Source: Micromonosporaceae bacterium (lineage in GTDB: Bacteria; Actinomycetota; Actinomycetes; Mycobacteriales; Micromonosporaceae). Taken from it: a stretch of 61,387 nucleotides of DNA. The position numbers and the translations under genes were made by a program. The stretch is taken from the NCBI GenBank assembly GCA_020027875.1, contig JAHRHA010000017.1, positions 1 to 61,387 of the forward strand, written 5' to 3'. Every line of letters starts with the position of its first letter. The first letter of the stretch is position 1. The notes beneath the pieces are model-generated. The model did not search any database and was not told the origin of the DNA. It worked only from the letters and a program-made list of their open reading frames with translations. This document shows positions 44,113 through 52,023 of this stretch, in pieces.

Positions 44113-44167
44113 GCGTCCGCCTTTCCGGTTCGGCCTCGACGGCCATCGCAGATGAGCGTACGGGTTT

Positions 44168-44183
44168 GTTACTCACTAGTAAC
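44168..44183. promoter_or_regulatory. Candidate operator of etfD
   Basis: The minus strand reads GTTACT-AGTG-AGTAAC, a perfect six-base inverted repeat with a four-base spacer, starting 56 bases before the etfD start. Its size and symmetry resemble TetR-family sites that control fatty-acid degradation genes in Actinobacteria. Confidence 0.55.
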
Positions 44184-44206
44184 GTTATCTGGCTCGGGCT
44201 CGCCTT

Positions 44207-44258
44207 CGCTGGAGGCGATCAACGTAGCACCGCGCTGGAGGCGATCAACGTGGCACCG
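44207..44258. repeat. 26-base tandem repeat upstream of etfD
   Basis: Two adjacent copies of CGCTGGAGGCGATCAACGT + (A/G)GCACCG differ at one base. They lie 95-145 bases upstream of the etfD start and 30 bases after the crgA stop. Their function is unknown; a regulator site or a small duplication are options. Confidence 0.8.
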
Positions 44259-44287
44259 TCTCCGCGACATCGGGGCGAGTGCGGCGG

Positions 44288-44602
44288 CTAGCGCCACTTC
44301 GACAGCAGGATCAGCGCACCGATCATGGCGCCGAACCCGATGGCGAGGTTCCAGTACGAAAGTTCCTGCAGGAACGCGAATGCATCGGGCAGGTCGAAGA
44401 ACTGCGCCGTCAGGTAGTAGAAGACCAGCCACGCGATCGCGAAGACGATCAGAGATACGGCGGTCACGGGTACCCAGGTGGGGCTGGGCTTCCTCGCCGC
44501 TGCCGTAGTCTGGGGCCGCAGCTCAGCTGGCGGCGTGTAGACCTTCTTCTTGCGGACGGTTGACTTGGGCACGGCGATCTCCTGAGGGGCCTTGGTCGCC
44601 AC
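44288..44602 (-). CDS. crgA: Cell division protein CrgA
   Basis: A 104-residue two-helix membrane protein of actinomycete septation, which helps recruit FtsZ/FtsI and coordinates septal assembly. The N-terminal PKSTVRKKKVYTPPAE is the conserved cytoplasmic stretch. Two membrane segments follow: VPVTAVSLIVFAIAWLVFYY and LSYWNLAIGFGAMIGALILL. The family's usual length is about 85-95. It has the standard position divergent from the DUF881 gene and next to the pknAB cluster. Confidence 0.9.
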   Translation of the reverse strand: MATKAPQEIAVPKSTVRKKKVYTPPAELRPQTTAAARKPSPTWVPVTAVSLIVFAIAWLVFYYLTAQFFDLPDAFAFLQELSYWNLAIGFGAMIGALILLSKWR

Positions 44603-44682
44603 CAGACAAGATCACAAGGTGCGACCCTGAACAGTGGTCGAGTGCAAGCGTAGTCAACGCGTCGTCGGGGTGCAGGAGGGGC

Positions 44683-45492
44683 GTGGCCGAGTACACATCC
44701 GGGCGCGGTGCGTCGTGGCGCGAGGCGCTCCGGCGCACCGGCCGCATGCTCACGCCACGCCCGGGGCGACGGCGGCGCTGGTCCATCCTGGTTCCGGTGA
44801 TCGCCGCGTTGGCCGGCCTCCTCTTCACGACCACGGCCCGAACCGCCGCCGGCACCAACCTGCGCGACGATCGTCGGCCGGAGCTCACCAGGGTCATTGG
44901 CGAACGCCGGGACCAGGTGGAGGAGGAGGCCCTGCGTGCCGCGACGTTACGCCAGAACATCGACGACGCGACCCGAGCGCAGGCGGGCTCCGACGGTCGA
45001 ATCGCTTCGCAGCAGGAGCGGGCCGACCGGGCCAAGCCGGCGGCCGGCTTCACCGCGGTGCACGGCCCCGGTGTCATGGTCGTCCTCGACGACGCCCCCC
45101 GCCGGCCAGACGGTGGCCTCCCCGCGGGTGCCCTCCCGGACGATGTCGTGGTCCACCAGCAGGACGTCCAGTCGGTGGTCAACGCGCTCTGGGCGGGCGA
45201 GGCCGAGGCGATGGTGATCATGGACATCCGGGTCATCTCCACCAGTGCGGTGCGGTGCGTAGGCAACACTCTTCTTCTACACGGACGGGTCTTCTCGCCG
45301 CCATTTGAGATCAAAGCCATCGGCGACCCGGGCCGACTTCGGGCCGCGCTCGACGCCGACCCGGGGGTACGAGCCTTCCAGGACGCGGCAAGCTCCTTTG
45401 GCCTGGGCTATCGAGCGCAGACGGAGGGCGACATCCTCGCCCCTGCCCACAACGGATCCGGCACGCTCGACTACGCCGACGCGGTCGGGTAG
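44683..45492 (+). CDS. DUF881 family protein
   Basis: A 269-residue protein of the DUF881 family, found beside cell-division and sortase genes in most actinomycetes. The GTG at 44683 follows GGAGGGG. A signal-anchor [20 protein letters not shown] (from about residue 35) is followed by a coiled-coil stretch with [15 protein letters not shown] and by the family region with [34 protein letters not shown] and [18 protein letters not shown]. The exact function is unknown; a periplasmic cell-wall role is likely. Confidence 0.85.
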   Translation: MAEYTSGRGASWREALRRTGRMLTPRPGRRRRWSILVPVIAALAGLLFTTTARTAAGTNLRDDRRPELTRVIGERRDQVEEEALRAATLRQNIDDATRAQAGSDGRIASQQERADRAKPAAGFTAVHGPGVMVVLDDAPRRPDGGLPAGALPDDVVVHQQDVQSVVNALWAGEAEAMVIMDIRVISTSAVRCVGNTLLLHGRVFSPPFEIKAIGDPGRLRAALDADPGVRAFQDAASSFGLGYRAQTEGDILAPAHNGSGTLDYADAVG

Positions 45493-45506
45493 GGTCACGG
45501 CCCACC

Positions 45507-46472
45507 ATGCCTACAGCCACGCCCAACCGTCCCCGCGGGTGGAACCCCGCATTCGATGACACTCGCGTCATCCGGCCGATCGCGAGGAACGACGACACCC
45601 AGGTCATTCCCAGAATCGCGACGAACGACGACACGCGGGTCATTGCGGCGATAGCTGCAACCGACGTCACCGAGGTCTTGAAGGTAACGGTGGACGGCGG
45701 GCCAGACGCGGCCGTCGAGCCCGGAAGGATCCCGCGCGGCCCACGGTTCCGCCACGCCGCCCCGACGAGGGGCCATGCCGTCCATGCCACCATCCGCACT
45801 GTCGGCGAATTGATGATCACGTTGGGTCTGGTCCTGCTGCTCTTCGCCGCGTACGAGGTGTGGGGCAAGGCGGCCATCGTCAATGGCCACCAGAGGGATC
45901 TCGACGATCAACTCAGCCAACAATGGGACGACCCGGGCACCGGCACCACGAACGGATCAACCGAGCCCGGCACGCCGATGGCGGTCCCCCCGCCGCCACC
46001 GCCGGGCGGATCGATCGCGCGACTCTACATCCCTCGGTTGGGCAAGCACTGGGTCGTCGTCGAGGGAGTTCGGCCGGGCGACATCGCCTACGCGCCGGGG
46101 CATTACCCCAAGTCGGCCCAGCCCGGCCAGGTTGGCAACTTCGCCGTAGCCGGGCACCGGAGCCCGGCCATCTTCTGGGACCTGGACAAGATGCGCGCTG
46201 GTGATGACACGCGGCCAGGCGATGCGATCGTGGTAGAGACCCGGAACACCTTCTACATCTACCGGGTCACCGACAACCTCATCGTGGCTCCAACCGCTGT
46301 CGAGGTCGTCGCCGCGGTGCCCGGGGATCCAGGCGCCAAACCCACCATCGCCATGCTCACGATCACGACCTGCAATCCCAAGTGGGATAACTATCAGCGA
46401 CTGATCGTGCACGCGAAGCTGGACCGCAGCCAGCCTCGCAGCGCCGGCCGGCCAGCGGAACTTGGGGAGTAG
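45507..46472 (+). CDS. Class E sortase
   Basis: A 321-residue transpeptidase that would anchor LAxTG-type proteins to peptidoglycan. After a cytoplasmic head with three 12-residue repeats (residues 17-52) comes one membrane segment ([20 protein letters not shown]) and then the sortase fold. The catalytic residues are the His in [10 protein letters not shown], the Cys in [10 protein letters not shown] and the Arg in YQRLIVHA. The head repeats are [24 protein letters not shown] and [12 protein letters not shown]. They resemble phosphothreonine motifs and are discussed under findings. Position and orientation match other actinomycete division loci. Confidence 0.9.
   Translation: MPTATPNRPRGWNPAFDDTRVIRPIARNDDTQVIPRIATNDDTRVIAAIAATDVTEVLKVTVDGGPDAAVEPGRIPRGPRFRHAAPTRGHAVHATIRTVGELMITLGLVLLLFAAYEVWGKAAIVNGHQRDLDDQLSQQWDDPGTGTTNGSTEPGTPMAVPPPPPPGGSIARLYIPRLGKHWVVVEGVRPGDIAYAPGHYPKSAQPGQVGNFAVAGHRSPAIFWDLDKMRAGDDTRPGDAIVVETRNTFYIYRVTDNLIVAPTAVEVVAAVPGDPGAKPTIAMLTITTCNPKWDNYQRLIVHAKLDRSQPRSAGRPAELGE
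45555..45662 (+). repeat. 36-base tandem coding repeats in sortase head
   Basis: Three 36-base units encode DD-T-(R/Q)-V-I-x-x-I-A in line (residues 17-52), with a fourth degenerate unit (DVTEVLKV) after. The DNA differs between copies, with the TDT-related codons varying more than the amino acids, so the repetition is old and kept at protein level. Confidence 0.75.
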
Positions 46473-46476
46473 GACC

Positions 46477-46644
46477 ATGTACGGATGGATCTGGCAGCGC
46501 CTCCCGTTTGGGTTACCCGGAAAGGTTATCGGCTCTGCCCTGCTCATCGCGGCTGCCCTGGCCGCTCTGTGGTTCTGGGGCTTCCCGGCCGTGGAGCCGC
46601 TTCTACCCTTTGATGATGTGCAGATCACCGACGGCCAGCAGTAG
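46477..46644 (+). CDS. Small membrane protein (55 aa)
   Basis: The ATG at 46477 lies after GGAGTAGG and starts MYGWIWQRLPFGLPGKVIGS. One membrane segment (LLIAAALAALWFWGFPAVEP) and a short acidic tail (FDDVQITDGQQ) follow. A protein of this size occurs at this place between the sortase and trpG in related genomes, and its function is unknown. The sortase stop is four bases before. Confidence 0.75.
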   Translation: MYGWIWQRLPFGLPGKVIGSALLIAAALAALWFWGFPAVEPLLPFDDVQITDGQQ

Positions 46645-46667
46645 CCTTCAACCCGGTGAGGACCCCA

Positions 46668-47315
46668 ATGCGCGTACTGGTCATCGACAACTACGACTCC
46701 TTCGTCTACAACCTCGTCCAGTACCTCGGGCAGCTGGGCGTCGAGTGCGAGGTCCGGCGAAACGATGAGATCGGCGTGGCCGATGTGGGCCGTCTCGAGC
46801 CGTCGGGGGTGCTGCTCTCGCCCGGTCCCGGTACGCCCGACCGCGCGGGCATCATGCTTGACCTGATCAAGCAGTACGCGGGGAAGGTGCCCATCTTCGG
46901 CGTCTGCCTGGGGCATCAGGCGATCGGCGAGGCCTTCGGCGCGGTCGTGGCGCGCGCGCCCGAGCTGCTTCACGGCAAGACATCCCAGGTCACACACGCC
47001 AGCGTCGGCGTGCTCGCGGGGCTACCCGAGCCGTTCACCGCAACCCGGTACCACTCGCTCGCCGTCGTCGAGTCCACACTGCCCGACGAGATCGAGGTCA
47101 CCGGCCGCACCACCGACTCCGGCCTCGTCATGGCCATGCGACACAAGACTCTGCCGCTTGAGGGCGTCCAGTTTCACCCCGAGTCGGTGCTCACCCAGGG
47201 AGGACACCTGGTGCTGGCGAACTGGCTCGCCTCCTGCGGGTTCCCATCCGCTCTGGATTTGGCGCCGCAACTCGCGGCCGAGGTCGAGGCCCGACGCGTC
47301 GCCGCCTTCGCCTGA
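46668..47315 (+). CDS. Glutamine amidotransferase, TrpG/PabA type
   Basis: The 215-residue component II of anthranilate or aminodeoxychorismate synthase, giving ammonia from glutamine. It has a typical amidotransferase fold: MRVLVIDNYDSFVYNLVQYL, LSPGPGTP, the catalytic Cys in GVCLGHQAIGEAFG, the RYHSLAV region and the His/Glu in VQFHPESVLT. The ATG at 46668 is chosen over the GTG at 46656, since the conserved sequence begins at MRVLVI. In this division locus the gene is annotated both trpG and pabA, and the partner subunit is outside the window. Confidence 0.9.
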   Translation: MRVLVIDNYDSFVYNLVQYLGQLGVECEVRRNDEIGVADVGRLEPSGVLLSPGPGTPDRAGIMLDLIKQYAGKVPIFGVCLGHQAIGEAFGAVVARAPELLHGKTSQVTHASVGVLAGLPEPFTATRYHSLAVVESTLPDEIEVTGRTTDSGLVMAMRHKTLPLEGVQFHPESVLTQGGHLVLANWLASCGFPSALDLAPQLAAEVEARRVAAFA

Positions 47316-47346
47316 TGCTCCCTCCCCCTCCCGCTCCGCCTCCCCT

Positions 47347-47412
47347 TCGTCGATCTAGGGGTTAGCGACGTGGTTAGTGATCAAACCATGTCGCTACGCC
47401 CTAGATCGACGA
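47347..47412. repeat. Long imperfect palindrome, family P copy 2
   Basis: Two 29-base arms (47347-47375 and 47384-47412) pair with three mismatches around an 8-base loop. The arms begin TCGTCGATCTAGGG. It lies between the convergent trpG-like and pknB genes and shares the GATCTAGGG edges with the palindrome at 2378-2433. A bidirectional terminator is a simple reading. Confidence 0.88.
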
Positions 47413-47420
47413 GGAGGGAG

Positions 47421-49145
47421 TTATGGGCCGGCGGTCGTGGGCGGGGGCGTTGTCGGCGGCGGCGGCTGGTCGTAATCGCCTACCTGGATGCGGACTGTCG
47501 TCGTCGCCGGGTCCCGCACCGAGCCGGCCGGCGGGTTCTGCAGGAGAACCTTTCCGTTCTGGGCCGGGTCGTTGGTGCTCTGCTTGACGACCTCTATCCT
47601 GTCGTTCGGGAAGCCGGCCTGGTTGAGCAAGGCGCGCGCCACGTCCTCCGTGTAGCCGAGCCCGGAGACGTTGGGAACAACCCTGCGGTTGAACTTCGAG
47701 ATGAACAGGATGACCGGGGAGCCCCTGGCGATGTCCGTGCCTATGGCGGGGTCGGTGTTGACCACCGTGCCGAGCGGCTTCTCGCTGTCGACCTGCTCGA
47801 TCTTGAAGGTCAGACCCGCGTCGGTGATCGCGTCCTCAGCGTCCTTCTGTCCGAGGTTGAGCACCGGCGGGACCTTCGTCTGGCCCGGTCCGGAGCACCA
47901 TACATATCGGATCTTGGTGCCGACGTTGACCCTCTCGTCCGGCTTCGTCTCCTGCGACAGCACCACATTCGGCGCGCAGTCGGTGCCCTCCTTCCCCACC
48001 GGATCCGGCACCAGCTTGCGGTCGTTCAGCAGTCGCTCGGCCTCAGCATTCACCTTGCCGACCAGATCAGGCACGGCCGCCTTGTCGGGCTGCGACCACA
48101 CGATGAGACCCGCGACGAGTGCGACGACGGCAAGAACCGCGAGCGCCGTCAACCCCGCGATCGCCCACCCGGAGGTTCTGCGGCGCTTGGCGTTGCCGAC
48201 CCGCGCCGGAAGCGGGCGTGGCCCGCCCGGACCGAGAGTCCTGACCTGGGTCGTGCCGCCGCCCGTGTCACTGTCCCGCATGACCGGCTCGGCGTATACA
48301 GGTCGACCCGCGGCGGCGCGCAGCACATCGGCGCGCATCTCGCCCGCGCTCTGGTAACGGTTGATCGGGTTCTTAGCCAGCGCCTTCAGGACAATCGCGT
48401 CCACGGCCGGGGACACGTCCCGGTTGCTCAGACTCGGTGGCTTCGGGTCCTCTCGCACGTGCTGGTAGGCGACGCTGACCGGGCTGTCCCCGACAAAGGG
48501 CGGGTGCCCACACAGCAACTCGTAGAGCACGCAGCCGGTCGCGTAGACGTCGCTGCGCGCATCGACGGACTCGCCGCGGGCCTGCTCCGGAGAGAGGTAC
48601 TGAGCCGTCCCGATCACGGCTGAGGTCTGCGTCATGGTCGACGCGCCGCTGGCCAACGCGCGCGCGATGCCGAAGTCCATCACCTTGACCTGGCCGGTCT
48701 GGGTGAGCATGACGTTGCCTGGCTTGATGTCGCGGTGGATGATGCCGTGCCGGTGGCTGAACTCCAGCGCGGCGCTGATCTCGGCCGTGATCTCCAGGGC
48801 CCGACGTGGCATCAGCCGCCCCTCGGCCGCCAGCACCTCCTTGAGTGTCCGACCGTTCACGAACTCCATCACGATGTATGGCAGCGTCTCGCCGGTCGCC
48901 CCTCGCTCCTCGCCGGTGTCGTAGACGGCGACGATCGCCGGGTGGTTCAGCGACGCCGCGTTCTGGGCCTCCCGCCGGAACCGCAACTGGAAGGTGTCGT
49001 CGCGGGCGAGATCCGTTCGGAGCATCTTGATCGCGACATCGCGGCCGAGCCGCAGGTCACGGCCGCGGTGCACCTCCGCCATGCCGCCGTAGCCGAGCAG
49101 CTCGCCGACCTGGTACCTCCCCCCGAGGAGGCGGGCCTGCGTCAT
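47421..49145 (-). CDS. pknB: Ser/Thr protein kinase PknB with PASTA domains
   Basis: An essential membrane kinase of growth and cell-wall control in actinomycetes, 574 residues. The kinase domain has LGYGGMAEVHRGRD, VAIKML, HRDIKPGN, DFGIA and TAQYLSPEQARGE (residues 8-280). One membrane segment (GLTALAVLAVVALVAGLIVW) leads to three extracellular PASTA domains: from AAVPDLVGKVNAE, KVPPVLNLGQKD and VVPNVSGLGYTED. A Pro/Thr-rich tail (PPPPTTPPPTTAGP) closes it. Mycobacterial PknB has four PASTA domains. The activation loop TMTQTSAVIGTAQ has threonines for autophosphorylation. It overlaps pknA by four bases. Confidence 0.94.
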   Translation of the reverse strand: MTQARLLGGRYQVGELLGYGGMAEVHRGRDLRLGRDVAIKMLRTDLARDDTFQLRFRREAQNAASLNHPAIVAVYDTGEERGATGETLPYIVMEFVNGRTLKEVLAAEGRLMPRRALEITAEISAALEFSHRHGIIHRDIKPGNVMLTQTGQVKVMDFGIARALASGASTMTQTSAVIGTAQYLSPEQARGESVDARSDVYATGCVLYELLCGHPPFVGDSPVSVAYQHVREDPKPPSLSNRDVSPAVDAIVLKALAKNPINRYQSAGEMRADVLRAAAGRPVYAEPVMRDSDTGGGTTQVRTLGPGGPRPLPARVGNAKRRRTSGWAIAGLTALAVLAVVALVAGLIVWSQPDKAAVPDLVGKVNAEAERLLNDRKLVPDPVGKEGTDCAPNVVLSQETKPDERVNVGTKIRYVWCSGPGQTKVPPVLNLGQKDAEDAITDAGLTFKIEQVDSEKPLGTVVNTDPAIGTDIARGSPVILFISKFNRRVVPNVSGLGYTEDVARALLNQAGFPNDRIEVVKQSTNDPAQNGKVLLQNPPAGSVRDPATTTVRIQVGDYDQPPPPTTPPPTTAGP

Positions 49146-50458
49146 CGTCTCAGTTCGCCTTCCGTGGTTCCGTTGCCGTGTTCCCCATTGCCGGAGTGTC
49201 CGTTGTCGGTGTGGGTCCAGTCGACCACCACCATGGTGCCGGCAGGGCCCAGCGCATTCGCGTTTGCCTGCTGTTGCTGCACGATCGCGATCGCGGCGCC
49301 CACGCAGACAGCCACCAGAACGACGGCCACGATGATCGCGACGATGACGCCCGTGCTGGTCCCCTGCTTGGGCGGTTGGACCGGAGCCTGGAGATAGCCG
49401 GGCAGCGGCGGCTGGCCGCGCCCGTAACCCGGCAGCGGGTAACCCACTGGCACAGCCCCGGGCGCCACGGTGCCTGGCGGCGGGTTAGGCAGCACCCGGG
49501 TCCCGACTCTTGGCGGCGTCGTCCCCGGGCCAACCCCTGGGGAGGTCGGTGTCGGGGTCGGGGTCGCCTGCCCATGGGCTCCCTGCCGAGGCGGCAGCGC
49601 GGTCGGTGTGACGCCACCCGGGCGCGGACCAGCGCCGGCCAACTCGGCCGCGGAGCGTCGAGCGATCGCGGCGAACGCGGCGGCCGTGGGCCAGCGCTGC
49701 CCGGGATCCTTGGCCATCGCCCGCTCCACGATCGCCCGTACCGCCGGCGGAATGTCCGGCGGCAGCGGTGGAGGCGCCTCGCGGACGTGACGCATCGCGA
49801 TCTCGAGCGGATTCTCCCCCTCGAACGGCCGGCGCCCGGCTAAGCATTGGTATGCGACGACGCCGAGGGCGTAGATGTCCGACAGTCTGGTCGCCTGCTC
49901 TCCCATGGCCTGCTCGGGCGAGATGTAGGAGGCGGTGCCGAGCACCGATCCGGCGGCGGTGAGCTGCGCCGCGCCCGCGGAACGGGCGATGCCGAAGTCG
50001 GTGAGCACCAGGGTTCCGTTCGGGCGTACGAGCAGGTTTCCCGGCTTGACGTCGCGGTGCACGACCCCCTTCTCGTGGGCGGCGTGCAGGGCATCGGCCG
50101 CCTGAGCGACGAGGGCCATCGTGCGGGCCGGGGTGAGCCGGCCGACCCGGGAGAGCGTTCGGGACAGTGCGTCGCCCTCCACGTACTCCATCACCAGATA
50201 GGCACCGGCGGCGGGATCGCTGCCGTAGTCGTAGATGTCCACGACACCGGGATGGTTGATCGTGGCCATGGTGCGCGCCTCGACCCGGAATCGCTCCGTG
50301 AAACCGGCCTCTTCCAGGAGCGAGGGCAGCAGGATCTTCACCGCGATCGTCCGGCCGAGAACGTCGTCGACGCAACGCCAAACGTCGCCCATACCACCGC
50401 TGGCGATGCGCTCCTCCAACCGGTAGCGCCCGCCCAGCATCGTCCCGGGGGTGATCAT
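49142..50458 (-). CDS. pknA: Ser/Thr protein kinase PknA
   Basis: The partner kinase of PknB, 438 residues. The kinase domain (residues 9-275) has IASGGMGDVWRCVDD, VKILLPSLLEEA, HRDVKPGN, DFGIA, TASYISPEQ. A long Pro/Gly/Thr-rich linker (GPRPGGVTPTALPPRQG... ) precedes one membrane segment (TGVIVAIIVAVVLVAVCVGA) and a short outside tail. The pknA product does not bear PASTA domains, as usual. The start is ATG 50458. It is likely to phosphorylate division and cell-wall proteins including those of this cluster. Confidence 0.93.
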   Translation of the reverse strand: MITPGTMLGGRYRLEERIASGGMGDVWRCVDDVLGRTIAVKILLPSLLEEAGFTERFRVEARTMATINHPGVVDIYDYGSDPAAGAYLVMEYVEGDALSRTLSRVGRLTPARTMALVAQAADALHAAHEKGVVHRDVKPGNLLVRPNGTLVLTDFGIARSAGAAQLTAAGSVLGTASYISPEQAMGEQATRLSDIYALGVVAYQCLAGRRPFEGENPLEIAMRHVREAPPPLPPDIPPAVRAIVERAMAKDPGQRWPTAAAFAAIARRSAAELAGAGPRPGGVTPTALPPRQGAHGQATPTPTPTSPGVGPGTTPPRVGTRVLPNPPPGTVAPGAVPVGYPLPGYGRGQPPLPGYLQAPVQPPKQGTSTGVIVAIIVAVVLVAVCVGAAIAIVQQQQANANALGPAGTMVVVDWTHTDNGHSGNGEHGNGTTEGELRR

Positions 50459-50507
50459 CGCAACCTCGCTCGTACCAGCATCAGTGTCGCACCCACGTAC
50501 CGCATCA

Positions 50508-52007
50508 TCATTTGATCTTCCCGGCGGCGATCGCTGCCTTCATGACCTGACCAGCGATCTGGGTGGCCTCGCCGCTGCCGCCCGAACCCGCGTTTTGCAG
50601 CAGCACCGCGACCGCCACCACCGGCTGGCCGTTCTTGCGCGCGTACCCGATGAACCAGCCGTGGTCGGGGGCATCGCCATTCTGCGCGGTGCCAGTCTTG
50701 CCGCCGACCTCCACGCCGTCGATCTGCGCGTTGGTGCCCGTACCGTTGTTCACGACACTGTTCATCATCTCGCGAAGCTGCGCCGCGACCTGAGCCGAGA
50801 CCGGTTGCCGCAGGATCTCCTGCTCCGCTCGGACCACCGGCGAGAGGTCCGACCCCTGCAATGTGTCGATCAGGTAGGGGCGCATCTGGACGCCGTTGTT
50901 CGCGATAGCGGCGGCAACCAGCGCGCCCTGCAACGGGGTCATCCGCACCTCACGCTGGCCGATGCAGGACTGGGCGAGCGCGGGTCGATCGACTCCACCA
51001 CCCGGGCTCTCCATCGCGCCGGTATGGCTCTCCGTGACCCGCATGATGTTGTCTGGGTCGCGGTCGAAGAGCGGCGCGGTCTCGAAGCCGAACGCCTGCG
51101 CGGTCTGCTTCAGTTTGTCCGCGCCCAGTTGCTCGACGCCGTACCGCGCGAATGCGGTGTTGCACGAGACCCGCAGGGCATTGAGCAGCGTGATCTCGGT
51201 CGGGCAGACCACCCCGGGGGCGTTGCGGATGGGGGTGGTCGTGTCGGGCGCGGTGTAGCTGGTTCCGCCGGTGAGGACCGTGTCGAGCGATGCGCCGTTC
51301 TGCAGCGCCCCGGCGGCCACCAGCACCTTGAAGGTCGAGCCGGGAGGGAAGGTCTCCGACACCGCGCGGTTGAGCAGCGGCTTCGCCGGGTCCTTGTCGA
51401 GCTTGTCGAAGGCGGCGTCCGCCTTGTCGAAGTCGTGGCTCACCAACGGGTTCGGATCGAAGCTTGGCGTCGAGACCATAGCGAGAATCGCGCCGGTCGC
51501 CGGGTCGATCGCGACCACGGCGCCGCGTGTGCTCGACGTGTCGTTGTTGAGCAGCGCCTTGTACGCCGCCTCCTGAACCTGCTTGCGCACACTCAGCACC
51601 ACGCTGCCGCCCGGCGACTCCTTGCCCGTGAACATCTCCAGAAGCCGGTCGGCGGCGAAGCTGTCCGACGTACCGGAGAGGAACTCGTTCTCCAGCCGCT
51701 CGATGTCGGTCGCCGCCAGATTGACCGGGCGGTAGCCGACGACGTGCGCGTACGTGGCGTCGAACGGGTACTTGCGCAGGAACTTCAGCGTGTCCTTGGT
51801 CGGGACGCTCTGGGCCACGGCCTGACCATCGACGATGATCTCGCCACGCTCCCGCTCGTACTCCTCCTGCTGCACCCGAACCCGGTTGTGCTCCTCGTCG
51901 GTCCGGTAGTCATCGGCCTTGACCACCTGCACGTAGTTGAGGTTCGCGAAGAGCAGGCCGAACAGCACCATCATGACCACACCGGCCTTGCGCAACGGCG
52001 CATTCAC
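50508..52007 (-). CDS. pbpA: Class B penicillin-binding protein PbpA
   Basis: A 499-residue transpeptidase for peptidoglycan during growth or division. The GTG at 52005-52007 starts VNAPLRKAGVVMMVLFG, the family's usual N-terminus; an upstream start at 52052 lies inside rodA. The membrane anchor is followed by a dimerisation domain and the transpeptidase motifs STFK (SETFPPGSTFKVLVAAG), SCN (VSCNTAFARYG) and KTG (GGKTGTAQNGDA). It pairs with RodA and is controlled by PknA/B. Confidence 0.94.
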   Translation of the reverse strand: MNAPLRKAGVVMMVLFGLLFANLNYVQVVKADDYRTDEEHNRVRVQQEEYERERGEIIVDGQAVAQSVPTKDTLKFLRKYPFDATYAHVVGYRPVNLAATDIERLENEFLSGTSDSFAADRLLEMFTGKESPGGSVVLSVRKQVQEAAYKALLNNDTSSTRGAVVAIDPATGAILAMVSTPSFDPNPLVSHDFDKADAAFDKLDKDPAKPLLNRAVSETFPPGSTFKVLVAAGALQNGASLDTVLTGGTSYTAPDTTTPIRNAPGVVCPTEITLLNALRVSCNTAFARYGVEQLGADKLKQTAQAFGFETAPLFDRDPDNIMRVTESHTGAMESPGGGVDRPALAQSCIGQREVRMTPLQGALVAAAIANNGVQMRPYLIDTLQGSDLSPVVRAEQEILRQPVSAQVAAQLREMMNSVVNNGTGTNAQIDGVEVGGKTGTAQNGDAPDHGWFIGYARKNGQPVVAVAVLLQNAGSGGSGEATQIAGQVMKAAIAAGKIK

Positions 52008-52023
52008 GTTACCCACCCCCCGC

